A stretch of 64,000 nt of DNA from Platanthera guangdongensis. Lineage: Eukaryota; Streptophyta; Magnoliopsida; Asparagales; Orchidaceae. The notes under the pieces are model-generated. The model was given only the letters and a program-made list of their open reading frames with translations. It was not told the origin of the DNA and ran no database searches. The translations under genes were made by a program, and so were the position numbers. Positions 43,658 through 56,445 of the stretch are shown here, piece after piece (the first letter of the stretch is position 1; every line of letters begins with the position of its first letter). The stretch is from the NCBI GenBank assembly GCA_039583875.1, contig CM077167.1, positions 145,903,010 to 145,967,009 on the forward strand. The letters run 5' to 3'.

Positions 43658-43905
43658 GAATAGTGGAGAAGTTGGGCCGAATCTAGTACACTACTAGATA
43701 GGCGAAGGGGGAAATTGGATGTACCCAGACGTTGGGGAACCACTATAAAATCTGTGTGTTCTCTGTGTGTACTTTATTTTGTGATTGCTGTACTGTATTG
43801 CTGTGAAGAATTGTTTATAATTCTGTGATTCTGCCTAAAAGTTTAAAAAGATTAAGGTCACCTATTCACCCCCCCTCTAGGTGATTAGGTATAATTTCTT
43901 TTAAG

Positions 43906-43917
43906 TGGTATCAGAGC
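43906..43917 (+). promoter_or_regulatory. Primer binding site of element E
   Basis: An exact TGGTATCAGAGC, complementary to the initiator methionine tRNA 3' end. Confidence 0.95.
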
Positions 43918-43993
43918 GAGGTTACTCAAAAAGGACATAACAGTCTGAGTAAAGTTCCTGTAGGCAGATTCAGTATAATCAAGAATCAAGAAA

Positions 43994-46006
43994 ATGGGTT
44001 CAACAGAGAATCACAAAGAGCTAGGATCCATGAAGTTGCCAATTTGTAGAAAGGAGATCTTTGGCATTTGGAAAGAAAGGGTTAGACTTTTTGTGGAAGC
44101 CTCTGACCCTAGAATCTATATCACTGTTAAAGAAGGGTCATATGTGCCTATGAAAGTATCAGTTCTGGATGCAAACCAGAGAACTCCAAAAGGCTATTTT
44201 GAAATGACCAAGGATGAGATTATTCTGGCCACTATGGACAAGAGGGCGCAGAATATTATAGTAAGTGCAATTGATGATGCCACATTTCAGAATCTGATTC
44301 ATTGTAAAACATCAAAGGAAATGTGGGACACAATGATAGTGTACATGGAGGGCTCTGAAGAAGTTAGACATGACAGAAAGTCTTTGTTAAACCAAGAGTA
44401 TGAGAGCTTCAGACAAGGAAGGTCTGATAGCATAACTGAGTGCTACAAGAAATTCTATAGGATAGTTAATGAGTTAAGGTCCTATGGAAGAGAATTCACA
44501 ATTATGAGCTGAATGATAAGTTCTTGAGATCCCTAACTAAAGACTAGGATACTAAGATTTGTGCCATAAGGTAAATGGTTAAATTAGCAGACATTCCTCC
44601 TCCAACATTGTTTGGAAAACTGTTATCATATGAGATGCAGTTAATGGTAAGGAAGGAGGAGGAGAAGACTACAAGAGTTGAGCACAAAGAAAGAGCTGTG
44701 GCTTTCAAGACAGAAGCCACTAGGAAATATAAAAGTAAGTCTCCATCTCCACCACCAAAAGTTGCTGAGATTGAGACAGATGAGTCAGAAAGCAAGAATT
44801 CTGAAAGTAGTGAGAGTGATGAAGATTTTGCAGCTTTCACAAGACATTTTCAGAAGTTTCTAAAGAATAAACAGTGGAGGTCTAAGCCATCCACTTCACA
44901 GAAGTCATCAAAGTATGACAGGAGAAAGCCCAAGTCAAGTAAAACTACATCTTCAAAGATAGTTTGTTATTGTTGTAACAAACAGGGACATGTTATTGCT
45001 GACTGTCCAGAGAAGAGGAAAGAGTCAAATGATAAGAAGAAGACTCAAATCAAGGGTAAAAAAGGAAAGGTCCTTTGTTGCTAAGAAGGACAAAAGTCTG
45101 TCTGATATGTCTTCTTCAGAAACTGATTCAGAAGTTGAAGCTTATATTGGACTGTTTGCTGAAGAAGAGGAAGAGGAGTTCATCCAGTTAATGAACTCAA
45201 TATATGAGCATGAGGACAATCAGTGCCAGAGACTGATGGCCTTATCAGAAGGAGACAAAATCCAGGATCAGCCTGGACCAAGTCAGGTACAAAATTGTTC
45301 TGTTAGTTCAATTTCTAGTAATGAGTCAGATTCAGATACATCAGCATCAAGTGATGATAGTGGATCTGAATCTGAAGGAGACATTCATCAGTTGATTGAT
45401 GAATATAAAGTAGTGTTGCAAGCTTTAAAGAAAAGCAAATCCTTGGCCAAGAGTCAGGCTAAGGAGATTGTCATTCTTAAAGTTGCTGCAACAGATTTTG
45501 ACAAGGTGCTTGATCAGAAATTAAATGAAATATCCAGACTGAAGCACATTACTGTTATTCAGATGGGGACTATAACATTTAAAAATGATCAAATCAGAAA
45601 TCTGGAGATTAGTCTTCAGAAAGAGAGAGATATAGTAGCTAGGTTTTCTAAACCAAAGTCTGTTCTACCTTTGATAGATGAGTTCATTTCTCAAAAGGGT
45701 AAAACTGGATTAGGGTTTACTAAACCTGCCAGGACTGTACAGTCCAAGTCTAAGGGCAAAGCCCCAGTACTCAACAAGGAGCCTGCTGTAAATAAAACAG
45801 CCAGGGTTGTACCTAAACAAAGGTACAATAGATTTGAGTGCTGGTGTTGTGGCAAGGTAGGCCACTTTGCCATAGACTGTTGGCACAATTCAAGTGCCAA
45901 GGTGAGTAGCAATCTGCCTGCTAGAAAAGCTATAGGTAGTTTTGTTAAGAGGCAAACTAACCAGCACCAAGGACCCCAGAATTCTTTGGGTTCTAAGGTT
46001 AACTAA
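43994..46006 (+). pseudogene. gag of element E
   Basis: The ATG at 43,994 begins MGSTENHKELGSMKL. The gag domain runs to 44,512, where a one-base loss near 44,500 shifts the frame. Stops follow at about 44,545 and 44,570. The open stretch 44,575-45,084 carries the intact knuckle CYCCNKQGHVIADC, and a second shift near 45,063 returns to the first frame. The acidic serine-rich part, coiled coil and the second knuckle CWCCGKVGHFAIDC (about 45,838-45,879) lie in 45,070-46,006. The TAA at 46,004-46,006 is shared with D, and pol continues in the same frame. Confidence 0.85.
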
Positions 46007-49000
46007 TCTGTTTTGCAGGTGAGTCCAAGTGACCATGCCCCAATATGGTACTTGGACAGTGGATGTTCCAGGCACATGACTGGAACTAAGGGATTGCTAA
46101 AGGACTATACACCAATCAAGGATGGTCCTAAGGTCACCTTTGGTGGTTCTGAAAAAGGAATCATCAAAGGCTTTGGTAACATTTCTAGCAACCTTAGTAT
46201 AATTACTCAAGTGGCTTATGTTAAAGGTTTGAAACACAACCTCATTAGTATAAGTCAGCTGAGTGATTTAGGATATGACATCTCATTTGTCAAAGATGGT
46301 TGTCATATCAGGAGGTCAAATGATCAAAAGATCATTTTGATAGGTTATAGGAAGAGAAATGTCTATTGTCTAGACATTATGTGTGAGAATAATGTTTCTC
46401 CGGTGTATCTTGTAGCTGATGAGAAAGTCTCTCATTGTGTCAAATGGCACAAGAGGCTAGCACATCTTAACTATAAGACAATTGATCAACTCTATAGTAA
46501 AGATTTAGGGAGGAATGGTCCTCAAGTTAAGTGTAAAAAGGTTGGGATATGCTCAACTTGTCAAAAGGGCAAGCATACCAAATCCACCTTTAATAGAATT
46601 GAGAACAAAGATGATGTGAGTTGTTTATACCTCTTGTATATGGATTTATTTAGTCCTATGCCAGTTCACAGCCTAGGTAGGAAGGTCTACACATTTGTGG
46701 TTGTAGATGATTATTCAAGGTTTTTCCTGGGTATTCTTCCTAAGGCAAAAATCTGAAACACCTAGTATCTTCTATAGTTTTGTCAAACAAATTCAGAATG
46801 AGTTAGACAGTACAGTGGTCAAAATAAGAAGTGACCATGGTACTGAATTCCAGTCTGATAGTATGGCAAAGCTATGTGAAGAGTTTGGGATATTTCAGGA
46901 ATTTTTCTCACCAAGAACACCTCAGCAAAATGGTATTGCTGAAAGGAAAAATAGAACCTTGATAGAGGCTGGTAGAACCCTATTAAGTGACACATCTCTC
47001 CCTGAATATTTCTGGGCTGAGGCAGTTAATACTGCATGTCATGTGATTAATAGGGCTACTATCACCAAGAGCCACAATAAGACCCCCTATGAGATTGTTA
47101 AGGGAAGAAAACCAAATCTATCCTATTTCAGGATCTTTGGTTGTAAATGTTATATACTTAACAATGGTAAGTCTTACTTAACCAAGTTTGCTGCCAAATC
47201 CCAAGAGGGGATCTTTGTTGTGTACATCAACAATAGTAAGGCTTATAGGGTTTACGACTTGACTACTCAAGTTGTAGAAGAGTCAGTACATGTAGTGTTT
47301 GATGAAGCTAGACTCATTAACAATGAATTTTGTAGAAGTGTATGCAGCTCTACAGGTGTGACTGAGAAGATGGACAAGCTCACTATTGAAGAAGGTTCTA
47401 CTGCAAGTCAGCAAGTGGATGATAGTGGTTGCTGTCCAGGGGGAGTACAAGTTACTCCAGTTGATGAAGAAGATCAAGATGAGCTGCTGAATGAAGAAGC
47501 TGTAGGTGCACAACCAGAAGATAGGCTGCATCTAGTTAATAGACATTTAAAAGATCATCCAGCAAATCAAATTATTGGTGATCTCAGACAAGGGGTACAA
47601 ACAAGGAGCAGAAATCTAAGTTCAGTGCACTACTCCAGCTTTCTATCCCAGGTAGAGCCAAAGAAATTTGAAGAAGCCATCCTAGACCCTCATTGGATTG
47701 AGGCTATGCAAGAGGAGCTGAAGCAGTTCAAAAGATGCAAAGTCTGGGAGCTAGTTCCTAAAGCAAAAGTTCATAACATAATTGGAACCAAGTGGATCTT
47801 TAGGAACAAGTTGGATCAACATGGAGTGATTATAAAGAACAAAGCAAGACTGGTTGCAAAAGGATATAGACAGGAAGAAGGTATTGACTTTGATCAGACC
47901 TTTGCTCCAGTAGCCAGACTGGAGGCAATAAGGATGTTCTTGGCCTATGCAACCTATCAAGGGTTTAAAGTATACCAAATGGATGTTAAGTCGGCTTTTC
48001 TGAATGGAAATCTGAAGGAAGAAGTATATGTGGAACAGCCATCAGGTTTTGTTCATTCAACTAAACCTAATTATGTTTTTAGACTTAGGAAGGCTTTGTA
48101 TGGGTTAAAACAAGCCCCTAGGGCTTGGTATGAAACTCTGTCTAGTTTCCTCATTGAGAATAAATTCACAAGGGGGAAAATAGACAAGACTCTATTCCTT
48201 AGGGAATCCAGAGGCAAGATCATCCTAGTCCAAATATATGTGGATGATATTATATTTGGGTATATAGAAAGTAGTCTTTGCAAAAAGTTTGCAAAACTAA
48301 TGCAAGAACAATTTGAAATGAGTAGTATGGGGGAACTTAAGTTCTTCTTGGGTCTCCAAGTTAGACAAACTGAGGATGGTTTATCCATATGCCAGTCTAA
48401 GTTCACCCTAGAATTGATAAGGAAGTATGGTATGGAATCATCCAGTACCATGAAAACTCCTATGGGGTCAAGTATGTCTCTAAACAAAGATGATGCAGGG
48501 AAACCTGTAGATGAGACTTTGTATAGAGGGATAGTTGGCTCCCTATTGTATTTGACTACTAGTAGACCAGATATCATGTATGCTACATGTGTCTGTGCTA
48601 GGTACCAAGCTTGCCCTAAAGAATCTCATTTGACAGCAGTCAAAAGAATTTTGAGATATCTAAAGGGCACACCTTATCTAGGGCTTTGGTACCCTAGGAA
48701 TGGAGACTTTGAACTGACAGGTTATTCAGATGCAGATTTTGCAGGTTGCAAGGAAGATAGGAAAAGTACAACTGGAACTTGTCAATTCCTAGGTGGAAGG
48801 CTGATATCATGGAGTAACAAGAAACAAACAAGTGTGGCTATCTCCACAGCAGAATCATAGTATGTTGCTGCAGGAAGTTACTGTGCTCAACTTCTATGGA
48901 TACAACATCAATTAGAAGATTATGGTATTCAAGTAAGTGGAACACCTCTATTTTGTGATTCTACTAGTGCTATTTCTATTGCAAATAATCCTGTCTGCCA

Positions 49001-49181
49001 TAGTAGGACTAAGTACATAGAAATAAAATACCATTTTCTAAGAGAACATGTAGAAAAGGAAGATATTTCCCTAGAGTATATAAATACAGATAAGCAGTTA
49101 ACTGACATGTATACTAAGTCTTTAGATGAAACCAAATTCAATAAATTTAAAATTGAATTAGGGATGATAAACTTGGAATAG
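46007..49181 (+). pseudogene. pol of element E: protease, integrase, reverse transcriptase, RNase H
   Basis: The protease has IWYLDSGCSRHMTG. The pre-integrase has WHKRLAHLNYKT and CSTCQKGK. A single extra T in a T run near 46,724 shifts the frame inside the integrase core. The open frame 46,707-48,860 then keeps [25 protein letters not shown] and YVDDIIFG, so all catalytic residues are present. One nonsense codon (48,858-48,860) interrupts RNase H, which continues to TAG at 49,179-49,181. Only these two lesions were seen in pol, making it the best preserved pol in the window. Confidence 0.92.
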
Positions 49182-49212
49182 TTTACAAACAAAAAAATTG
49201 GTCAAGTAAAAT

Positions 49213-49545
49213 AGTGTCGACACACAGAGTTGTCTGTGTCGACACAGAAAAGTGGTGTCGACATTTTAGAGAAATGGTGTCGTCACATCTAGACAGTAAG
49301 TGTCGACACTTAAGAGAATTAGTGTCGACACATGAGAATTAGGTGTCGACACATCCAAGGTGGTGTCGATACTTAGGATTTACTTAGAACTCATTTAGTA
49401 GAGTCTCGACTAAGTGTCGAGCTAAGTGGTGTCGACACATATACAAGTGTCGACACATATAATCTGTCGACTATACTTGTGTCGACACATGGTTGTCGAG
49501 ACATAGCAGTAAGTGTCGACACTTATCAACAGTGTCGACACAATT
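49213..49545. promoter_or_regulatory. Internal GTGTCGACAC palindrome array of element E
   Basis: About ten exact copies and several variants begin 32 bp after the pol stop. The same interval in D carries the same kind of array although individual copies differ. It sits directly upstream of an internal TATA box. Confidence 0.75.
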
Positions 49546-49587
49546 TAAGTATTTTGACGCGCCCTTTCATCTTCGATTCTAGAAAGG

Positions 49588-49595
49588 TATATATA
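49588..49595 (+). promoter_or_regulatory. Internal TATA box upstream of the E third frame
   Basis: TATATATA inside AAAGGTATATATAGG, exactly 100 bp before the E ATG at 49,695 (first base to first base). D has TATAAATA at the equivalent place. Confidence 0.6.
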
Positions 49596-49694
49596 GGTTT
49601 TCGACATTGTTTGTCAACACGCTCACTAAAGTTTCGAGACCAAACTTGTCTGTCGACATCTCTCTTCTCTACATTCAAATTTCTTCAAACCCTA

Positions 49695-52526
49695 ATGGCG
49701 CCCAAGCTAGAAGAGAATGTGAATGAAGGATATGAACTCGTATGACACGCATTTGATGACGCGGAACACGAGATCAAAGGCGTGATAACCCTAATAGCAG
49801 AAACTGGGTTAGAATTTCTTGTATCAGAACCGATCAAGATATGGAAGAAGGAAGTTCTCCAATTTCTGAATGGAGCAACCCTAGATGAATCAGGACTTAA
49901 GATTAAGTCAAGAGTTCATGGGGGCAAAGGTGAAGGTTTCTCCTAAGAGTCTACGAAAGGTACTACAACTACCAAGAACTAAGGAAGAAGAAGATGTTTC
50001 TGCTTCTAAGACTAGAGAAGCATTGACATGGTGTGGTTTGGACTCAAAACTGAAGTTTGGATCAGTATTTAATAGAAAAGGAATGAACAGCCAAGGCAAA
50101 TTTTTATCTGAAATTGTTGGCAAGGTTATCCTGAGCAAACCTGGAGGACATGATAGAATATCTGCTTATATGTTCAGTCTAATGACAAGAATTATCTTCA
50201 AACTAGAAACTGATTGGTCTGCAGTTGTGTTTGAGAAGATAAAAGAAAGTATGAAGAATCCCAACCTGGGTAGAATACTGAGTTTATACCTAGCTGGTAG
50301 TATACCTGAGGTCATGAACCAAGCTGCAGGTTCAAAGATTAACCACATGAGGAAGATGGATATGAGAATCTTCTCTAGGTGGGATAGAGTGTTGACCAAA
50401 GAGATGCCAACTCCAGAGAAGGAAACACCTCAGAAAAAGAAGAAGAAGACAGCCCATGTGGCTCATGGATCCTCAAGCAGCTCTGAAGAGCAAGTTGTTT
50501 TTACTCCTGATGAGGAAGAAACTGGAAATGCTGGTCAATCTCCAGCAGGACAAGAAGATGCACCAAGGCAGGGGGAGCTACCACCAGTTAGCCCAATTCA
50601 CCTGGATCCACTCCAGGGGAGCCTTTACTTGTGGATGAGCCAACTCCACTGGAGAGTGAACAAGCTACCCAAACTATACTTGAGGTAATAACTGAAATCA
50701 ACCAATTAGATTTCCCTATTGAGAATGAAGTTATGACTGACACATTATCTGATGTTAATCAGCAACCTCAGATTCTTAGTCAACCTCAAGATGCTGTCAT
50801 GGAGGACACATCTGTTACTGATAAAGTGGTAGATGAGATCAGAGATTCTCCAGCTCACTCTCAATAGGAATTCATATTAGAAGAACTGTTTCCTGATCTT
50901 CTACAGATAGATCTTGAGAAAGATATAGCTGCTGCTGAGGGGGAGAAGGCCCATACTTAGGGGGAGCATATGGAAAATGTAGAGGTAACTGCTACCCAAG
51001 AAACTGAGAAGCCCAAGGATGCTGTGCAACCACCAATGACTGAGAAGGATTCACATCCTAGTCCTAAGGAAAGAGTTGAAATAGCCAGCACATCTGCTTC
51101 AGAGGATGAAGAGGCTGCAAGAGCCAAGAAGAGGAAATTTCAAGTCTTCAAGAGGAGGAGCCAGACATATAAAAAGGCACTGCAAACAATTGCACCACAG
51201 CCTGCCCCATCTACTGACTATAGTTCATTGATGGTGGCTATGCAGATTAAGATGGATGAGCAGAGAGCCGCTCTGGAAAAGTATATAGATGAAGGTCAGA
51301 AATCACTGCAATTTGATCTGGCCCAAGACATCAAGTCTATAAGATTTGAAGTTAATCAGAACAAGAAAGAGATGACTGAGTGTTTCCATAAAGGAGGGAA
51401 TGCAATAGTCTTTTTGGCTACTCATCAAGAAAATATCAAGAAATAAATTGAAGACATAGCAGTGAAACAAGGCTATGTCCTGGAAAACCAGATAAGAATA
51501 AATGACAATCTGACTGAATCACACAATGTGATAGTCACTGAGATGCAGAATCTGGCTGCTGCTCAAACTATAGCAAGGACTACTGCCCAGGAAGAATTTG
51601 ATAAGAAGTTCCAAGAGCACATCACTGCTTTTAAGACTGTTCTTGAAGACTCTAAGAAGGCAATAACTGAACAACTTCAGAAGTTCAAACCCTTCTATAA
51701 GGATGGAGTTAATTATCTGAATCATCAAATAAGATTTCAGAAAGATGATCTGAGGGATCATATTGAGAGAGAAGTCATAAAGGGGGAGAGGGTATTAGTC
51801 AAGGCAGACTCTGATCATGCCAAATGGATTTCCAATTCCATCAGAGCCACCCTTAGATATCCACCCTTATGTGATGATGACAATGTTGCAGAGTCTGGAA
51901 TCAATCCTGCATATCTTGGAGGGGAGCAAGCTGAAGTGGCTCAAGTAATATACCCTCCACCAGACTTTGATATGATACATCAAGATATACAATCAATGTA
52001 TAGCCCTCCTGAGGGAAATCAGAATGTCATCCTTGAGAAAGTGGTTCAGCCTGTGCCAGAGGCAATACTGAAAGAATAAGAAGCTTTGCTAAAAGAACAA
52101 GAGACTCAATTGTCTAAGAAGAAATTCAGAGAGCAAGCTGAATTGAGGCCTGATTTTGAACAATGGAGCCTCACTTCCAGGAATATCATCTTGACTGCAT
52201 GGAAGGCTGCCAAGGACAATATTCAGGATAGAAACAAGTGGTATTCTGAACTGGAGTGGAGGAAGCATGAGAACAGGCAAGAGGCTATTGTTCAATATAG
52301 AAGAAAGGCTAAGATGGGAAAGCAACCTCCTACTGCACAGGAGCCTAGCAAGTACTTTCCAAAGCCTTATCATTATTTTGAAAGGCAGAAGATCAAGGCT
52401 GAAGAATTGAAAAAGAAAGATCTTAAAGGGAAGAAGCCTGCTGCTGCTGAAGATATTGAAGCTCCTGTCCAAGCAAAGATACAATCAGGAAAGGGCATTG
52501 TGATCAAGGAGCCTGAGCAGCCTTAG
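49695..52526 (+). pseudogene. Third reading frame of element E, degenerate
   Basis: Starts MAPKLEENVNEGYELV as in D. A stop at 49,744-49,746, a frameshift near 49,920 and another near 50,615 break the N-terminal half. Further stops lie at about 50,866, 50,958, 51,444 and 52,077. Long open parts are 49,885-50,688, 50,970-51,446, 51,462-52,079 and 52,086-52,526. The C-terminal half (DFEQWSLTSRNIILTAWKAAKD, PKPYHYFERQKI) is closely conserved with D. Several GGGGGAG purine tracts occur within 50,560-50,970. The function is unknown. Confidence 0.7.
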
Positions 52527-52801
52527 GATAGAAATTTTTCTTAAGTTTACTATGTGTAGTCAGTTGTATTCAACTTTCTGTAAACTTTTGAATATTGAAA
52601 ATGTTGAAGTTGTTAGAACAATGTGATATGTGTTAAATCTATTACATTACTGTTCTGAGATATTTGTGTATACATGTTTTGTTTATACATGTTTATGTAC
52701 TTACCCTGTCATTTAATATTGTTTTACATCATACTGTGAATTTGTTATGTATGGTGTATATCATTGACTAAGGGTTATGACTTCTCCAAATAGGGGGAGA
52801 T
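52527..52801 (+). other. Untranslated stretch before the E 3' LTR with polypurine tract
   Basis: AT-rich with no coding pattern. The polypurine tract AAATAGGGGGAGATT at about 52,787-52,801 adjoins the LTR start at 52,802. Confidence 0.8.
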
Positions 52802-54728
52802 TGTTGGGTACATTGGAATATATGTACTTGATTTGAAGAAGCCTCACCCCACTCAATGATATACATAAGATGTATTTGATGTATTTTGAGTTACCTTGTG
52901 TAGGTTAAGTAATTGCAGGGAAAGCTTAAAAGTTTCTAAGTCCATGTGTCGACACCTAGAAGAAAAGTGTCGACACTTAAGAAGACTTGTGTCGACACCT
53001 AGAGAAGTAGTGTCGACACTTGGAGTCATTGTGTCGACACCAGGAATGCAGAGTCGACACCAGAGGAAAAGTGTCGACATATACAGGCAGTGTCGACACT
53101 CAGTGAAGAATTGTCTAAAGAATCTGTGTCGACACTTAGAAGCAGTGTTGACACCCAGAGGAACTTTGTCGACATCAAAAGTGTCGACACTAGAAGGCTG
53201 TGTCGACACTCAAAAAACTTCAACAAAGTCTAAGTACAAGTGTCGACACAAAGGAGATGTGTCGACACTCAGCCAAAGTCTCAACACATGAAGAATGTGT
53301 CGACACAAAGCAGATGTGTCGACACTCAGCAAAAGCTTCAACACAAAGGAGATGTGTCGACACTCAGCCAAAATCTCAACACATGAAGAATGTGTCGACA
53401 CAAAGGAGATGTGTCGACACTCAGCAAAAGCTTCAACACAGAAGGCATGTGTCGACACAAAGAAGATATGTCGACACTTAGCAAGTATCAACACAAGAAG
53501 ATGTGTCGACACAAAGGAGTTGTGTCGACACTTAGCAGAAATCAACTAAGTATTGAACACAAGGACTTGTGTCGACACACATGATCAGTGTCGACACATT
53601 CTGAAGAAGCTGTGTCGAGAAGTAGATTCTACAACACAAGGAGTTATGTCGACACCATGAAGGCTAGTGTCGACACTTAGTCTACTTGTGTCGACACTTG
53701 GTCTATCAGTGTCGACACTTAAAGACTGACTGTCTCGACACTTTCAGACAGTTACAGAAAATTCAAGAAGTGACTGGATGACTTGACAACTACCATTCCA
53801 GCCGGTCTACTGCAACTGTCAGAGCTGTCAGAATGCTGTTAGGAACCGGATCAGCCGGTCATCATGAAGAAAGTCTATATAAAGGCTTATACCTTCAATA
53901 GATGATATGAGTTGGGAAAGCAATTCATTGAAGAACAATACAACTAGAAGAAGACCTTCAAGTGAAGATCTAAGAAGTTGGAGAGAGAGAGCTCCTTCTA
54001 AGAAGACAGTTGTTGAACCAGGCTGTGAAGAAAGTTTCAGATTGAGTTCTGATTCTTAAGTTAGCAGTGATTGAAGATCAGCTGCATAGAGACTCAACCC
54101 TACTGTGTTCTAAATTCAAGATGCTTTGAAGGAAGCCAAGGGAGGTTGATCTCAGCAAAGTTCTTCCAAGAACTCATCAAGAAACCTGTCAACTCTTCTC
54201 TCTCATTCTGAGTTGTGGGTATATACTTTGTAATTTTAATTTCTTGTAGGATCCTAAGGGATCTGAGTTGTAAGCCTGAAATTATAAAGGCTGAGTGGTA
54301 GGTCCTGTGTGCCTGAGTGTAGGAGATACTTTTCTCTGAGTATAGGCCTTGTTGAAGGCTGAGTGTAGGTCTTTGTGAAGACTGAGTGGTTGGGCTATTG
54401 TGCCTGAGTTGTAAGAGTGGGATCACTCTGAGCTGTAGGAACCTACTTGGGGTTCTGAGTGTAAGATCTGAGGATCTGAGGAATAGTGGAGAAGTTGGGC
54501 CGAATCTAGTACACTACTAGATAGGCGAAGGGGGAAATTGGATGTACCCAGACGTTGGGGAACCACTATAAAATCTGTGTGTTCTCTGTGTGTACTTTAT
54601 TTTGTGATTGCTGTGTTGTATTGCTGTGAAGAATTGTTTATAATTCTGTGATTCTGCCTAAAAGTTTAAAAAGATTAAGGTCACCTATTCACCCCCCCCC
54701 TCTAGGTAATTAGGTACAATTTCTTTCA
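52802..54728 (+). repeat. 3' LTR of element E
   Basis: 1,927 bp. The GTGTCGACAC array spans 52,945-53,743, TATATAAA lies at 53,876-53,883 and the mini-hairpin array at 54,249-54,480. It ends TTCTTTCA before the AAGTC duplication. It is nearly identical to the 5' LTR apart from a missing 57-bp array unit and scattered substitutions. Confidence 0.95.
54249..54480 (+). repeat. Mini-hairpin array in the E 3' LTR
   Basis: The same ten units in the same order as 43,426-43,657. I saw no stem-breaking difference between the two copies. Confidence 0.88.
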
Positions 54729-56440
54729 AAGTCATGGACAGGATAATTTCGCTCATGCACTTTCAACTGGCGTGATCCATAAGCAATCACCTTTCCAAAC
54801 TGCAAAAGAACGTAGCCTAAGCTGCTACCTGATGCATCACTATAGATCTCATAGCCGTCTGTACCACATGGCAATGTTAACACAGGCATCATGGTCAAAC
54901 GACTCTTTAGCTCTTCAAAAGCTCGCACGCACTCTGGCGTCCAAACGAACTTCTTATATTTCCGCGTTAATGTGGTAAGAGGCAAAGTGATCCGAGAGAA
55001 GTTTTCAACAAAACGTATGTAGTAGACTGCCAGTCCAAGGAAACTCCTGACCTCGGCCACCGAAGACAACACCGGCCACTCCCGTATGGCTTTTATCTTT
55101 GACGGATCCACTGCTATGCCCTCTCCACTTACCACATGACCAAGAAAATCCACCGACGACAACCAAAACTCACACTTTAAGAACTTGGCATAGAGCTTAT
55201 TCCTTCACAAGGTATGCAACACCAATCGCAAATGGTTTGCATGATCATCTTTAGATTGAGAGTATACTAAGATATCATCAATGAATACAATCACAAACAG
55301 GTCCAAGTACTCTTGTAACGTTCGGTGCATTAGGTCCATGAACACCGATGGCACATTACATAGCCCAAACGTCATTACAGTGAACTCATAATGACCACAT
55401 CGTGTTCGAAATGTTGTTTTGGGAATGTCACCTTCCTGAATCCTCAATTGGTAATATCTAGATTTCAAATCCAATTTGGAATAGATGGTTGATCCCACTA
55501 GCTGATTGAACAATTGATCTATCCGTGGAATCAGATACTTGTTCTTCTCTGTTAGCTTATTCAATTCACGATAATCAATACATAACTGCAAACTGCCGCC
55601 TTTCTTTTTCACAAAAAGAACAGGTGCGCTCCAAGGTGATATACTTGGGCGTATATATCCCTTCTCCAGCAACTCTTGCAATTGGACTTTCAATTCAGCC
55701 ATTTCCTTTTACGCGACGCGATATGGCGAGTGGGCCACAGGTTTCGCACCTGACACCAACTCAATAGTGAATTCGATCTCCCGCTGGGGTGGTAGCCCAG
55801 GAAGATCCGTAGGAAACACATCAGCAAACTCCGATACAATTGGAACATCACTCACACTGGCCTTTGGCTCAACAACATGAATCAGTGTGAAGAATAACTT
55901 CGCGCCCTTCTGAATGGCATTGACGACTTGGAGTGCAGACATCAGGGTCACTCTCACCCCTCGCATACCAGCAAACTTAGTCTCAAGCTAAGAATTATGG
56001 CCCAGTGTGATCTCTTTTGAATTGCAATCAATAAAGGCACGCTTCTCTAAGAGCCAGTCCATACCAAAAATCACATCAAATTCCGATATCGGTAGCACAG
56101 ATGCATTCAAACAGAAATCCTGACTTCCTATTTGAACCTCCACATCGCAAGCCCTATCCGCAAGCATCAAACAGCAGTTCGGTAATAACACCTTTACGAT
56201 ATCTGTCATCACATGACTAGGTACTCCAATTCGAGTTACGAAGTCCTTAGACAGAAATGAATACAAAGCACCCATATCAAACAGTGCTCTTGCTGGATTA
56301 TTCTAAATCAAAACAAAGCCTATGGCAAACACATCACACACAAGCTACATATAAGGCATGCAATAATAAAGGCAATCAATAACTTAAATCGTACTTGTGA
56401 TGACATCACTTTACTTTATGGCCTCCTGCTGGCCAAGATT
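54729..56440 (-). pseudogene. Protease, reverse transcriptase and first half of RNase H of element G
   Basis: On the minus strand the protease block reads ALFDMGALYSF (about 56,290-56,255) and later VIFGMDWL. The RT follows: [72 protein letters not shown] and FIDDILVYS, with catalytic aspartates present. RNase H begins [15 protein letters not shown]. Stops occur near 55,986, 55,708, 55,204 and 56,304. The reading stops at the E target duplication within NYPVHDF and resumes at 41,946. Confidence 0.88.
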
Positions 56441-56445
56441 ATAGA

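Larger units (their letters stand above)
41947..43903 (+). repeat. 5' LTR of element E
   Basis: Starts TGTTGGGTACATTGG and ends three bases before the primer binding site. U3 holds the GTGTCGACAC array, the TATA box is at 43,056, and the mini-hairpin array lies at 43,426-43,657. It is 30 bp longer than the 3' LTR because of copy-number differences in the palindrome array and small indels. Confidence 0.95.
41947..54728 (+). mobile_element. Element E: full-length Sirevirus-like copia element, plus strand
   Basis: The element is flanked by AAGTC at 41,942-41,946 and 54,729-54,733, a perfect target duplication. LTRs are 1,957 and 1,927 bp. Order is LTR, primer binding site, gag, pol, palindrome array with TATA box, third frame, polypurine tract, LTR. 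Removing it rejoins the RNase H reading of G. E and D share every part and are the same family. Confidence 0.97.

Noticed and set aside
49695..52526. Third frame as a genuine viral-type envelope protein
   Set aside because: I could see no signal peptide or transmembrane segment. The charged, coiled-coil-rich sequence argues against a surface glycoprotein, so only the genomic position is envelope-like.
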